Positions 33,201 through 44,632 are shown, counted from the first letter of the stretch. The stretch is DNA of 64,000 nt from Helianthus annuus (GCF_002127325.2 NC_035433.2:89087350-89151349), one strand, 5' to 3'. A program made the numbers and translations. Notes: generated by a model from the letters alone, not told the origin.

Positions 33201-34828
33201 ATCACAAGAGTCTTCAGCATTTGTTCAATCAGAAGGAGTTGAACATGCGTCAAAGGCGATGGATGGAAACTCTCAATGATTATGACTGTGAGATAAGATA
33301 CCATCCAGGCAAGGCAAATGTAGTTGCCGACGCCTTAAGTAGAAAGGAAAGGGTTAAACCGATCAGAATCAATGCCAAGCGCATTGAAATAAGAAATAAT
33401 TTGAATGAAAGGGTGTTAGCTGCACAGAAGGAAGCTGTGCTGGAAGCTAACTATCCTGCAGAAAAGTTGGGAGTAACTGAGGAGCAGTTATCCCACGACA
33501 AAGATGGAATGTTACGACTAAACGGACGGATATGGGTTCCAGTATATGGAGGACTTCGGGATGTTATCCTCCAGGAAGCCCACAGCTCTAGATACTCAGT
33601 TCATCCTGGAGCTGATAAGATGTACCAGGATTTGAAATCAAACTACTGGTGGATTGGTTTGAAAAAGTCCGTGGCCGAGTATGTGGCCAGATGTTTGACT
33701 TGTGCGCAAGTCAAGGCTGAGCATCAGAAGCCGTCAGGTTTGCTTCAACAACCTGAGATCCCCAAATGGAAATGGGAAATGGTGACGATGGATTTCATCA
33801 CCAAGTTACCAAAAACGAAAAAGGGAAATGATACCATATGGGTCATAGTTGACAGACTGACTAAGTCAGCTCATTTTCTACCCATAAAGGAGACGTATAG
33901 CTCAGATATGTTAGCCCAATTATACGTCGATAAGATAGTAGCGCTACATGGTATACCTATATCTATTATCTCTGATAGAGATACGAGGTATACGTCACAT
34001 TTTTGGAAGAGTTTCCAACAATCGTTGGGCACTCGTTTGAATTTTAGTACGGCTTACCATCCTCAGACTGATGGTCAGAGTGAGCGTACTATTCAAACCT
34101 TGGAAGACATGCTTCGGGCATGTGCGATCGACTTAGGTGGTAGTTGGGATAAGCACCTACCACTGATTGAATTCTCCTACAACAATAGCTACCATTCCAG
34201 CATAAAGGCTGCGCCTTTTGAGGCCCTATACGGTAGAAAGTGTAGATCGCCCATTTGTTGGGCAGAAGTTGGAGATGTCCAGTTGTCTGGACCAGACATC
34301 GTATTTGAGACGACAGACAAAATCGTTCAGATCCGTGATCGTTTGAAAGCTGCCAGGGATAGGCAGAAAAGTTATGCGGATCCTAAGCGCAAGGACTTTC
34401 ACTTCGATGTAGGTGAAAAAGTGTTGCTTAAGGTATCACCTTGGAAAGGTGTAATGCGATTTGGAAAGAAAGGCAAGCTAAGCCCGAGATATATAGGACC
34501 TTTCGAGATAATCGAACGTGTCGGGGCAGTCGCTTACAAGTTAAACTTGCCTGAAGAGCTTAGTGCTATTCATAATGTGTTCCATATCTGTAACTTGAAG
34601 AAGTGTTTCGCTGACGATTCACTGGTTATACCGCATGCAGATATACGCATAGACGAAAGTCTAAAGTTTGTTGAAAAACCTTTGTCGATTGAGGATCGAC
34701 AGGTAAAGAAGCTTCGAAGGAAGCATGTGCCTATTGTAAAGGTCAAATGGGATGCCCGTAGAGGACCCGAATACACGTGGGAAGTGGAATCCACGATGAA
34801 AGAAAAATATCCCCAATTGTTTGAATAA
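30251..34828 (+). CDS. Gag-pol polyprotein of element D (Tekay-type, with chromodomain)
   Basis: This is a single open frame of 1525 codons. Gag capsid: [19 protein letters not shown] to [12 protein letters not shown]. Nucleocapsid: three knuckles, [26 protein letters not shown] and [14 protein letters not shown]. Protease: [11 protein letters not shown] (catalytic Asp about 440). [30 protein letters not shown] and FIDD at 773-776. RNase [13 protein letters not shown] (Asp 922). Integrase: [17 protein letters not shown] with CLTC, and catalytic Asp 1181 (TMDF), Asp 1242 (ISDRDT) and Glu 1278 (QSERTIQ), spaced D-61-D-36-E. The chromodomain, about 1490-1525 ([18 protein letters not shown]), may guide integration to heterochromatin. 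No break is seen, so the product could be functional. Confidence 0.95.
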   Translation: MAKSEKTNSHSGERSDNAKIHVTGAELQALIDNAVAKAMDRQFRESSGTQSRTRSVTHVKAKTHSGAHSKPPSKKSEPKKVEDDNHSSNHSSVPKQEIELKRDTYSRSCTYKYFVSCKPRDFTGEKGAVDCMTWIDEMDTVVDISGCADRDVVKYVSQSFKGDALAWWRSLLQAAGKATLYGLSWEQFVALIKENFCPQHEVERIESDFVSLVMKNLDCQTYLTTFNTLSRLVPYLVTPEPRRIARFIGGLAPEIKASVKASRPTTFRSVADLSLSLTQDVVRLRAIRSSEENKRKREDDTSRRSEKRHRGNNDHRKGSGSRKSDHQSGEKPRCKFCRRHHFGRCRFETKSQSSEKRCGICKSTEHKAVDCKKMKDATCFGCNEKGHIRPNCPKFAKKAEEGKKTNARVFKMDAKEAVLDDNVITGTFLVNDIFARVLFDSGADKSFVDNKFCKLLNLPVKTLSVKYEVELADGTIETASTVLDGCVISIRNHSFPLSLLPFKLAGFDIVIGMDWLSNNQAQFLCNRKQVIVKTPSGESLTIQGDTQHGLPEQVSMLKASRCMQKGCVIYMAQVTIDEPKPKIKDIPVISEYPEVFPEELPGLPPDRQVEFRIDIIPGTAPVARAPYRLAPTEMKELRTQLDDLLAKGFIRPSSSPWGAPILFVKKKDGSMRLCIDYRELNKVTIKNRYPLPRIDDLFDQLQGASYFSKIDLRSGYHQLKVKDEDVHKTAFRTRYGHYEFLVMPFGLTNAPAAFMDLMNRVCKPYLDKFVIVFIDDILIYSKSQADHEKHLRCILKLLNQEKLYAKFSKCEFWLREVQFLGHVVSERGIQVDPAKVEAVMNWQEPKTPTEIRSFLGLAGYYRRFIENFSRIAAPLTSLTRKKSKFDWGPKQQESFDILKQKLSHAPVLTLPDGIDEFVVYCDASHTGMGCVLMQKGKVIAYASRQLKVHEKNYTTHDLELGAVVFALKLWRHYLYGTKCIIYSDHKSLQHLFNQKELNMRQRRWMETLNDYDCEIRYHPGKANVVADALSRKERVKPIRINAKRIEIRNNLNERVLAAQKEAVLEANYPAEKLGVTEEQLSHDKDGMLRLNGRIWVPVYGGLRDVILQEAHSSRYSVHPGADKMYQDLKSNYWWIGLKKSVAEYVARCLTCAQVKAEHQKPSGLLQQPEIPKWKWEMVTMDFITKLPKTKKGNDTIWVIVDRLTKSAHFLPIKETYSSDMLAQLYVDKIVALHGIPISIISDRDTRYTSHFWKSFQQSLGTRLNFSTAYHPQTDGQSERTIQTLEDMLRACAIDLGGSWDKHLPLIEFSYNNSYHSSIKAAPFEALYGRKCRSPICWAEVGDVQLSGPDIVFETTDKIVQIRDRLKAARDRQKSYADPKRKDFHFDVGEKVLLKVSPWKGVMRFGKKGKLSPRYIGPFEIIERVGAVAYKLNLPEELSAIHNVFHICNLKKCFADDSLVIPHADIRIDESLKFVEKPLSIEDRQVKKLRRKHVPIVKVKWDARRGPEYTWEVESTMKEKYPQLFE

Positions 34829-34864
34829 ATCTCGGGGTCGAGATTTCTTTTAAGGGGGTGAGGA
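34827..34864 (+). other. Pre-PPT hairpin and polypurine tract of element D
   Basis: AAATCTCG, loop GGGT, CGAGATTT (34827-34846) overlaps the gag-pol stop. The purine tract TAAGGGGGTGAGGA (34851-34864) ends at the LTR start and primes plus-strand DNA synthesis. Confidence 0.8.
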
Positions 34865-37800
34865 TGTAACACCTCGAAAAATTTCGTCCAATAATGTCTT
34901 GACACGTGTCATAAGGTTCCGTTATGTGAAAACATACTTTAGAGGGACTAAAAGTGACAAACAGTGAAAACTATGGAACGTAAGGGTTCAAAGTGTCAAC
35001 AATGGATAAATAGGCTCTATGATAACCCCACATAATGTTTATAACATTTAACGGATGGTTCATGGATCATACGACGCGGAAATTGCCCAAAAGTGAAGTA
35101 TCGTAAACTATAGGGGCCAAAAGTGTCAACATGTTTAATTTATACCTCTGAGTGAACTTTTGGCAGACCCGAAGCTTTGTATAGCTAAAATATACTCACT
35201 AGAATATGTGGTAAAAATTTCATGAAGTTTCGTCAACGTATGAGAAAGTTATGGCCAAAACCGTACTTAAGGGACTAAAAGCGTCAACGTCGAATTCAGG
35301 GCTTTTCGGTTGAGCGCAAAGTTATCCGAGGGCATTACCATGTTGGTAAAAGTCCTAAGGTTCTTAAAAACCAAGTTTGGGGGTTTACGGGTCGAGAAAA
35401 GTAGCCGAAACGGCACGTTCAAGCTCAGGGACCAATTCTGTCAATACACGAAAGTTGTTTGGCTGAACCAGAGGCCAGGCGACCCGCCTGGGAAAGCCCA
35501 AGCGGGCCGCATGGGGCTGCCAGCGACCAGATTGTGAGTTTGGGTCATTTTGAGTCCGATTCCAAGTGCATAACAGCTGGTCTTGCCTCCAATTAAGCCA
35601 ATAAACTTTCATGCAAGCCTACCATCAACAGTAACCTCAAATCCCTGCTTTAAATCAGATTGAAGGGCCAATTCTTGATCATATTTCATAGTAACCAAAG
35701 TGCTCAAGAACACATTCTCTCAAGAACTCTCAAGGCAAGCTTTCTGGAGCATTTCTGAAGATCAAGGCCGACTCCTAGTTATCATATAACATCTATAGGA
35801 CTATTGTAAGCCTTCAATTCGTTATTTAATCCATTCATGTTGTGTTAATTGCTAGAAGTCAAACTGGGGGTTCATAACCTTTGACTTTCTGATTAAACGA
35901 GTTTCTTTCAGTAATTTCTCGAATTGAAACTTGTTATAGATTAATATTTATGTGGGAAACAAACCCTCTAAAGGGTACTAACTGATTCCCACTACATGCA
36001 TGCTTAATGTCGAGTCAAACATGGTTCTAAAAAGTCAACAGAAACGATTTTGGTGAAAAATAACATGATTAATGATATAGTTGACATGCAACCTGGTTGA
36101 TCATTAAAAATGACTTGTAATAAATATAAGAATATGTTCTAAACATCATCCACTCGACAATCTATAGTATAGACACGAATCGGAACCGAAAGTCTTGTAA
36201 AACGATTAATTCGTGGACTATCGACTCGGATTCATACATGCATGTACAAGATCTGTATTGGGAAGTATTTTTGACCACTTTTATTTTAGTTAAACTTTCT
36301 GGAATTTTCGTTGACTGAGTCTATGTTTAGCCTATTCGAATGCTTGTTTCCGGTTTATGCATAAAGTTGACTATTTTGCCCTTTTTGATTTAAAACGGGA
36401 TTTTTGGAAAAGTGAAAGGATAGAAATCTTTATTTTTATTATATAAACTTGCACCGAAAGTTTCGGATCAGTTGGTGGTCCAGATTGTGAGTTATGGCCA
36501 TTAGCGTAAACTATGTTATAAATTTACATAAACGGTCCTTTTTGCGTAGAACCCGTTTCTGGCCACGTTTTGGTACAAAACTTTTTACCAACTGATTATA
36601 TATAATATTCTGGGAATTTTGATGATTTTTAAGTAATTTTTGGCTGAACGGATCCTCGATCACCTAGCCATTTCGGCTTATGTCGGTTTTGACCGTTTTC
36701 GCCATAAAATGAGTTTTACACATCCTTTTGACCCGAAACCTTTTTCTACTGATTTTGTATGATGAATAAATTATTATAAGACTTCTGGAAATATAAAAAT
36801 CTCAGAATTACTGTGAAAACCCGAAAACGCCCTTAAATCGTATTTTTAGCGTTTTAAGCGCATAAGTAAGCGTTGTACTTGTTTTAAACCTATAAAACTT
36901 ATGCCTACTGATGTAAATCACATATTTTCATATAATAACAGTAAGTATGATATTTTAAACTCAGGTTTCCAGTTTTGGCATTTTTAGCCCTTGTGAAATT
37001 ACTAAATTGCCCCTACGGTGCATAGTTTGGTTTTAAATGATATATTTGGTATAAGGGTCATACCCTACTGATATAATAAGTTATATTAAGTATATTTACT
37101 GTATGAACCAGACCCGAAACTCAGATTTCTAATTTTATCCTTTTATTATCTTTTAAATGACCAAAATGCCCTTCTAAGGCATAAATTGAGTTTAAAATTA
37201 TCCCGGGCAATATAGAACATAACTTACTGATATAATATCATATTCTAAGCATATTAATTCAGGGAACTTGCATTTGAATCTTTTGGCTACCCGTATCGCC
37301 CTTTTTGCGTTCGGTTCGGTTTACGTAACTAGTTTGCGTAAATTGACCGAAACAGGTCAAACGATATCGTTTTTGCTTCAAAATCCAGAATGTATTTAGT
37401 ATAACCGTATTATACAAGTATTCAAACTTGTCGGGTCTAAATCACATTCTATCCGGTCTTTCGCTTAATCGTGCGTAAACCGTATCACTCCTAAAACTAA
37501 CCGGTCAAAGCTTAAGCTTAAATAAAAGGCCGTTAGGAATCTAATAGGTTAATTATAAACCTTTGTTCCAGATTAGGAAGCCCGGTAAAAGCTACCACCA
37601 CTTATCGTTTGTGACTTATACTTGCTCAGGTAAATACATTTTGACTTATTTTCCCTATACGGGCTTGGGGTACGGTATTTAAAATACCGCTTGATCGGGC
37701 GCACAAGTCCTGCTCCCTATGGGTGTTCAGTCTTGAATAGCTTGTGTGATTTCGTTTAAACAGTTTTGTCTTACTTAAAGGCTTTGGGGGGTTGTTGACC

Positions 37801-38407
37801 ATGTCCCGGATATCCTTGGCATTATCTTACGAGATGGCCACGACCAGAGCACGGGGTGTAGGCGTACACCCGTCGTGTATAACTCTTTGATGTGGTGTGT
37901 CAATTAAATCTCTAGCCCGGACAGTAGATCCCGGGCCACCAGAGATATAAGTGCATGTAATTCGTTCACAAGTTTATATTATATAAATATCCCAAGTTAA
38001 TAAAAATATTTATGCCTTGTGCATTTAAATAAATTTTCAATCATTTTCAAAATGAGTCAGTCGATTTGTATTTACCAGTGTAAACTGACGTATTTCTCCC
38101 AAAAGATTAAGTGCAGGTACTATACGGAAATAGGCTGGCTGTTTCCTAGAGAGCGTCCACAATAGTCTCGCAAACTCGGACGACATTTATCTGTTGAACT
38201 ATTTTATTCTTATTTTATTTGATCCGCCTGTGGATCCATTTCAACGACTGTGATAATTATTATTGCACTTTAATTAAAGTTGAAATGTTTCTATTCTGCT
38301 TCCGCTGTGCATTATTATATTGTGTGGATTGTCTATGACGATGCCAACTACGTCACTGTACCCCACACCGGGCCCACCGGTGACACGTGGAAATTGGGGG
38401 TGTGACA
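34865..38407 (+). repeat. 3' LTR of element D
   Basis: It is 3543 bases, identical by eye to the 5' LTR except for one base in a T run. It is followed by the AGGAG duplication at 38408-38412. Confidence 0.92.
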
Positions 38408-38908
38408 AGGAGAGCTAGATAACACGAGGGGGAAAGGGTTTGCTATTTCCGATGCACACCTAGAGAGGTTTAGGGTTTGCATGCGTTGATTGTTGTGTGA
38501 GATGTAACAAGAGATTAATAATATCTCAATATAGTGCCAAATAGCTTAAGTGGGCCAATGCCAAATAACTGAAGTGGGCCGACAATCCTACACTTGGGTC
38601 GAGATTAGGATGAGACTACGCAAAGTGTGTAATGGGCTCGGTTGGTTCATGTTGTGAATGTTATAGCCCGATGAAGTGTGAATAGGTGGCCCGAATGTAC
38701 GCGGCCCAACTTATCTGGTTTTCTAAATTAGTTGAACGGCACACCAAACGTTTAACAATTTCATGCATGGACAAACATACGTTAAATATGGTTAAATATG
38801 GTTATCATTTAGCGGTGCACGAGTTAGGCAGATAACGTAGAGGCACACGCTAAATGTTGTGGGATTTCAAGCAATGCTAACCTTAGTTATCCGAGTTGTC
38901 ACAATAAT

Positions 38909-40065
38909 GAATTAAGTTATTAATGCAGATTATGGTAGGCCCCTCTTTTGGAGGTGACGTTACCCTCGACTAAGTAGTCTGAGTCAGCAGGATACAGTCC
39001 TAAATAGCCGGGTTATAGTATTAATAGTAGTTAACTTATGAGGGGGTCAAAGAGTTTGGATCCCCGCTTGACCCAGGTCCCTTGCAGGACCTCTAAACGC
39101 TGAACAAGGACAAGACCCTTACCAAACCGTTCCCTTAACCCCCGACCAGGTAGCCAACATACCTCCATATAGACCGCGGAGATATGATTGGTGAAAATCT
39201 TTTATTTTATATAGACAGTAAAATAATGCCAAGACACCACGGACAAACGATAAGGAAAAGTCACCTTCAACATAAGCAACTAGTTATTAAAGTCATTAAT
39301 ACAAAACCAAATAAAAAGTGCAAAAGATTAAAAATAAAAAGTATTATACTAAACACTTGTCTTCACCAAGTGATGTAAGAGACTTAGGCAAACATCCCTT
39401 GATTGTCAAGAACTCTTACGATCAATCTTGGATCCCGAGACAACTCACACACTCTATGATGGACAATGGATGATGGTGGTGGATGATGGTGTTATGGTGG
39501 TGGTGGGTGGTGGGTGAAGTGTGAGAGAGGTGGTGTGCCAAGGGATGAGTTGCAATGAAGCCAAGCACTCCTATTTATAGGCTGAACAGAGGCATGGGCA
39601 CGGCCCCGTGTCCGCTGGGCACGGCCCCATGCCCGTCTGACAATCTCTCTCTTCATTAATTGTAATTCGCAATTACAATAAATGCGCCTGCAGTACTTTC
39701 GCCACGCCCCCGTGTTCACTGGGCACGGCCCCGTGCCGAGCAATAGAAGCTTCTACAGGTTTGTCTTTTCTGCTGCTTCTTGGGCACGGCCTCGTGCTCG
39801 CTGAGCACGGGCATGTTCAGTCTTCTGCCTTCTCTGTTTTGCTTGGGAGGATGTTGTCGAGGGGTCGGGCAATCCACTTTTGTTCCTTTTCTTGTATTTA
39901 TGTTAGATTTAGCTGTCTTTTTGCTTCTTTTGTTAATTTGAGCTCATTTTATCCTGAAAATACAAAAGGAAGACAAAAACACTCTTTTTCCAACATTAGT
40001 ACTTAAAAAGGGTTAGTTTTATGCCTCATTTGATGTAATTTATATGTTGCATTTTGCACACATCA
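38909..40065 (-). repeat. First LTR (a), right part
   Basis: It resumes GAATTAAGTTATTAATGC after the solo LTR and matches 58844-60083, ending GCACACATCA. Compared with copies b and c it lacks about 41 bases (CCATCCAATACC...AAATT) near 39065. A minus-sense TATAAATA lies near 39572, with CACGGCCCCGTG-type motifs upstream of it at 39599-39610, 39620-39631 (one change) and 39724-39735. Confidence 0.85.
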
Positions 40066-41952
40066 AATATCCCCACACTTGAATTTTTGCTTTTCCTCAA
40101 GCAAAACTCTTTAATATGTGGCTTACACTCCCAAATGGAATGGGTAGAAGAGAAGGTTTTGGCTTGTCATAGAGTGTCGGGAATCCAAGATCTTTATTGG
40201 GCTTTATTTTTATTAATTTACAACCCTATTCGTCATGATTTATTAAAAACTTTTCATAAGGTAAATTATTTATTAAGGCATAACATGCCTTTTTAAAATT
40301 CCATTTATATACAAGTTCACATACCTCACGGGGGAAATCACTCAACACTCGGCCGAAGGTGTATTTTTAGTGAATCACTCGAGAGCGGCATGGAACTTAT
40401 TCCTACCATATGCTTGCCAAGCAATCAATCCTCCTCCTTTTTAACTTTATACCTTTGTAAATATCAAGAGGACTTTTTGGGTGAATGGTTAGGCTTGGGC
40501 TAAAGGTGGGTAGTTGGGTTAGTGGTTAGTAGAAAAGGGCAAAAGGCGTAAAAAGCGTCGGTTTTCGTAAAACATTTTGTTTTTGTGACTTTTTATTTTT
40601 AATGAAGTATTTATTCAAACAAGCTTTTGTTTAAGAAGCTTTGTTTGTTTATTTCCAACTTCCTTGCAAAAAATTTTTTTTCATAGTCACATGAAAACCG
40701 AGCTTGTTACTAAAATAACGGGTAAAAATAAAAAGGTTTTTTTTTTTGGTGGGTAAGAAGGGTTTTGGGGTTAAGAAACGAAAAGGTCTAGGCTCAAAGG
40801 GGCTAACTAGGGGGAGTTTTTTGGTAGGTTAAAAGAAAAATAAAAAATAATAATGGTGTTGAAAGAAAAAGGGTTAATCCTAATGCCTCCATCATTTACT
40901 TACTTGGATTTAAGTTGGTAAGGACCGGGCAAGTTCTAGAGTCGTAAGAACCAAGCGGCTATTCAAACAAGAAACGAAAAATGAGCATTTAGCGTAAAGA
41001 TGTATATTTGTATGCTCAATAAAGGCTCAACACTCACTTTTGTGGGAATGGGTTTTTATGTGATCAAGTATATATAATCGAATTTTAACTAAGCTTATCA
41101 TGCCGTTTCATAATTTTCTTATGTTGGTTCTTTTTATCACGACGCTATCGGTTGTAAACTTGTAAAAATATAACCTTGTTGGATTTAGAATTCCCAACTT
41201 AAACTTTAGACAAGTAAAAAAAATGAAAATTTTTGAAAAAAATTTGGGGTGATTAGCGGTTCCAATAGAGTTTTGTGTAAGGCTTGTTATTAGGACTTGC
41301 AAAATTCAAGGTTTTAACACCCCCCCCCCACACTTAAATTACACATTGTCCTCAATGTGTCCTAAAAATAAATTTTTAGGTTGATTGAATGTGTAACATG
41401 GTGTTAAAAGCAAAGATTTATGTTACTGGCACTCTGGACACGGCCCCGTGGGGACCGGACACGGCCCCGTGTTTAGGTGCCAGTAACAATAATTAAAGAA
41501 AAGAAACAGAAGCCTGGACACGGGGGCATGTTCGGTGAACACGGCCCGTGTCCAGTTACCTAAACTGGACATTTATCTGCAGGGTGTTCAGCACGGGGCC
41601 GTGTTGGCTGGGCACGGCCCGTGCTGAACTTACTGTAATGGAGAAATTGTTGTCGAATGGCTTTGTTTTTGTGCATGGGGCCATGTTTCTCGTTTCCCTT
41701 GTCATTCCTGACCACCATGAGTGTGTTTTATTCATTATGACCCATTCAAACCTTAAAACCATCATTCCATTAAAACCATAGAGAGATAGATAACATTCCT
41801 AAAAAAAAAAGAAAAAAGAAAAACTTAACTAATTAGGTCAGGAGGTACACGAAGTTATCATAAAGAGTTCTACTTTTTGTTTAAGAAAATTTCGGGAATA
41901 GTTTCCCGATGTAGTAGGACTCTCGGCCGATGGTTTTCTTTCCTAGATGTTG
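40066..41952 (-). other. 3' non-coding internal region of the non-autonomous element
   Basis: No coding domain is seen. Two similar modules occur: CCCCACACTT followed by a hairpin TTTTGCTT-TTCCTC-AAGCAAAA (40085-40106) next to the LTR, and a C10 run plus CACACTT followed by hairpin ACACATTG-TCCT-CAATGTGT (41341-41360). On the minus strand each is a hairpin followed by a purine tract, so one is the terminal polypurine tract and the other may be an internal one. CACGGCCCCGTG motifs occur at 41439, 41460 and around 41540-41630. Confidence 0.55.
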
Positions 41953-42387
41953 TTAAAGCCATTCTTCTATCTCCCTTGGAATGAAGAAGGCGGCTTCATT
42001 TTCCTCAACAACTTGTGGAGGAGGGGGAACAACCACCGGGACTCCTTGCACTATCCCTTGCGGAGGCTCAGGGTGCATGGCGTACCATTCGGCGGGTATG
42101 ATGACTTCGGGCACCACGTTCCACGCCCTTTGGGTTATTATAGGCACCAAAGGCGGGGAGGCGAGGAGGTTTAACCTCTGGTGCAAGAGGTTTACCTCTC
42201 AGAGACATCCCTCCAGTCCTACCGTTAGATGGTTGATACGGTCGACCAATGCTTCTTCCACCCCCGTCATTTCATCAATAGCCTCTCTTAGGGCGTAAAC
42301 ATAGTATACAAGAGAGTCTTCCGCCGTTGATGATCTCCTCCCTTGTCGGTTATTTCTTGAAGACGTTCCGCTTGTTCTGCTTGCCAT
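41953..42387 (-). pseudogene. Small internal ORF of the non-autonomous element, one stop
   Basis: From MASRTSGTSSRNNRQG the frame runs through YYVYALREAIDEMTGVEEALVDRI (helical). It meets one TGA near 42199, then continues in the same frame as LASPPLVPIITQRAW, EPPQGIVQGVPVVVPPPPQ and FFIPREIEEWL. No known domain is recognised. Frame continuity across a single stop suggests a once-longer protein of about 145 residues. The start is chosen because sequence upstream merely reads through the CACGGCCCCGTG motif. Confidence 0.4.
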
Positions 42388-42945
42388 TTCTGGGAAATAG
42401 ACCGAAGAGAGCTCAATTTTCATGAAACAGAACCTCGGACACGGCCCCGTGCTCGCTGAGCACGGCCACGTGTCCACTTGTCTGCAGGATTTTAGACTAA
42501 GGAATCTTGGAGTTTTAAATTATTTTTATGGTTTTCAGCCGAGTTTTAAGCACAGATAATTTAAAACAAAGTTATACAACTAATTTTAAGCAAGATTCCT
42601 TAGCTAATAATCTTACAAACTTCACATTAAAGGTTGGAATCATGGAGTTTCCAAGCTTTCATGGAGGAAATGTTTGAAAAATTGAAAGAGGAGGCAATGA
42701 ATAAAAGTGGAAAGGACAAGATGGTTCTTGGAAGCCTTCTTTTAGAACTTACCTAGGATAGTATGAGTGAAGATCCCAGGAATCTCTGTCTTTTGAAGTG
42801 GTCAAAAATGAGCAGGAATCAGACTGCATTCAAAGAAAACGACAGCGCACTGGACACGGCCCCGTGTTGGTTGGACACGGCCCCGTGTGCAGTTAAAATC
42901 CTGACACATCTTGTCCGTATTCTGACAAAATCAGCAGAGAATCTT

Positions 42946-43674
42946 TTAGGTGGGCACAGGGGCGTGCTGACCTGGACACGGCCCCGTGTCTGGAAGCTGT
43001 CTTATGGAGTTTCTCCATTTTCTAAGGAACCTATTGATATCGGGTGGTTCCTTACTGGTTGGAACAACCCCAAAGTGCCTAAGATACCTTAATTGTCCTA
43101 GACTAAGGCGAGAACGCAAGAGGTTGTCGGTGAGGGTAATTCCTATTTTTATTCTAGGTGGACAACTCCAACCCTTTCCCGGGCTCTCGTTAAAGAAGGT
43201 ATATGCCGAATCGCTCAGGTCTATGTATGCACCAAACGAAGTCGATGGAGAGTCCCTCACGGCACAATCGGCACAGGGACGACTATCGTCCAAGTCTTCG
43301 CTAGGTATGAAGGTATTTTTGGGAGCAACGAGGTTGTTGGAATGCGATCCCAACATTTCTTCATGGTCATCGTCTTGGGGTGGATTAAGGAAATCCTTCC
43401 TAAGCTCTTTTAACCAATTTAAAATTAGATTTTCTAGTTGAAATAACTCGTCAAGGAGTATTTCTCCTAGAATATCTGGCTGGGCGCATTCGAGGGAGAG
43501 ATAGTGATTATTTTTACTTTCGCCCCTCTTAAGGTTATAGGGAGACGGTGGGTCTATATAGTGGGGCTTATAATTTAGAAAGTAACATTCTAATTCTTTA
43601 TGTTTGCCTCCACATAATTGACACCACGTACCATAAGAGTGCCGAAAGTAAAAAGAATTACCATCACTCATTTT
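42946..43674 (-). CDS. Internal ORF with zinc-knuckle-like motif (non-autonomous element)
   Basis: The 242-codon frame begins MSDGNSFYFRHSYGTW; six more codons upstream also start with Met (43692). Near residue 17 is WCQLCGGKHKELECYFLN, a C-X2-C-X4-H-X4-C spacing like a gag knuckle. Then come acidic and Leu-rich stretches (EILLDELFQLENLILNWLKELRKDF) and CADCAVRDSPSTSFGAYIDLS. The C-terminal 20 residues read through a CACGGCCCCGTG motif, so the true end may be earlier. It is the first ORF after the primer site once element E is removed. A gag-derived RNA-binding protein is possible; I do not recognise the family. Confidence 0.5.
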   Translation of the reverse strand, partial: KMSDGNSFYFRHSYGTWCQLCGGKHKELECYFLNYKPHYIDPPSPYNLKRGESKNNHYLSLECAQPDILGEILLDELFQLENLILNWLKELRKDFLNPPQDDDHEEMLGSHSNNLVAPKNTFIPSEDLDDSRPCADCAVRDSPSTSFGAYIDLSDSAYTFFNESPGKGWSCPPRIKIGITLTDNLLRSRLSLGQLRYLRHFGVVPTSKEPPDINRFLRKWRNSIRQLPDTGPCPGQHAPVPT

Positions 43675-44306
43675 TGTGTCAGAAATTACCAACCGCCGGG
43701 ATCTAACGGTTCTGTTTTCAGTAACTGAATTGTAACACCTTGAAAATTCCTGTCCAACGAATTAAAGACACGTGTCATGTGGGACAAATGTGTCAGAAAC
43801 CGGGTCAAATACAAAGATGCGTGGTAGGATTTTAAGAGGGCGTCATGTTATTAAAACACCTCTGAACGACCCAAGGGCGACATGTTATTAAAACACCTCT
43901 GAGCGACCCGAATTTATAAATCCCAAGATCCATAAATTATTTGATAAATATCTTATATATTTTACCGGTTGATTCTAAATAAATAAAAATTTCATCTTTT
44001 ATATGGGGATTGGATTATTAATAATGTTACTACAAGGGAATGCTAGCTTAAATGCTATCCTAATGGAAAATTGAATAAGAAATTAAAATTTGTTCAACTA
44101 GTAAATCCAAGACTTGTTCTTGTGAATTCCGTCACTTTAAAACCCTCAAGGTTCCAAATTAAAGTAGGAAACATGTAAGGCATTCACAAGCATGCAATGG
44201 CTGTGTAAGGAGGCCCCACAACTGAGAAAGATGGCATGAATTCGGACTTGTATGGTTGCATGGTCAAAGCTTGATTGTTTTCAAACTTTTGTCCTCTGAC
44301 CAACGG

Positions 44307-44454
44307 TTACGGACCGTAAGGGTCATGGCTTACGGTCCGTAAGATGCATATCTGGGCGTTTTCAGCAAAGGTCGGTTACGGACCGCAACCATCTGAGCAT
44401 ACGGTCCGCAAGGGCTGCATACGGACCGCAAGAGCTTAGGCTTACGGTCCGTAA
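44307..44454 (+). promoter_or_regulatory. Six-copy palindrome array in U3 of element E
   Basis: Copies of WTACGGWCCGYAA lie at 44307-44319, 44330-44342, 44376-44388, 44399-44411, 44419-44431 and 44442-44454. Three are exact palindromes around A or T (TTACGGWCCGTAA); three carry CGCAA at one arm. They lie 180-330 bases upstream of the TATA box. The array is kept in the 3' LTR (55017-55164, last copy with one change). It is a likely transcription-factor or chromatin target. Confidence 0.75.
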
Positions 44455-44632
44455 GCCAGTCGCTGGCAGCAGAAAATGGACAGCTGCCTGTTCAGCCAGT
44501 TACACCGACTTAAAAGGATGGTTTTCGAAACAAGGGGCTTGCTAGGCAGTATTTAGCTTGTTAGGGACACCTGGGGTGATCTTGTAACCATCATAGACTT
44601 CCATGTCTTAATCCTAGAACTTTTTGGTCACT

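Larger units (their letters stand above)
24186..38407 (+). mobile_element. Element D: intact, young Tekay-type Ty3/Gypsy element
   Basis: It is 14,222 bases with direct repeats AGGAG (24181-24185, 38408-38412). Order is LTR, tRNA-Met primer site, extra ORF, structured leader, single gag-pol ORF with terminal chromodomain, hairpin plus polypurine tract, LTR. A chromodomain after integrase and a single fused gag-pol place it in the chromovirus Tekay/Del group. LTRs of 3544 and 3543 bases differ, as far as I could compare line by line, by one T in a T run (25958-25963 versus 36637-36641). Both ORFs are open, so the element may be recently active. Confidence 0.92.
22025..38903 (-). repeat. Solo LTR (interrupted by element D)
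   Basis: Plus-strand ends TGTCACACCC (22025) and GTTGTCACA (38903) read on the minus strand as TGTGACAAC...GGGTGTGACA. Flanking 5-bp repeats ATAAT (22020-22024, 38904-38908) fit a Gypsy integration, and no internal region is present, so it is a solo LTR. Excluding element D and one AGGAG copy it is about 2650 bases (22025-24185 and 38413-38903). Near 23637-23746 it holds GTCGACGAA / TTCGTCGAC inverted repeats. No other gene is seen in 22025-24185. Confidence 0.8.

Noticed and set aside
30251..34828. Integrated plant pararetrovirus
   Set aside because: LTRs, primer site, 5-bp duplications, integrase and chromodomain identify a Ty3/Gypsy element, and no movement-protein motif is present.
44307..44454. 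CRISPR-like array
   Set aside because: Units are 13-base palindromes with irregular, unrelated spacers in a plant LTR, and no cas gene is present.
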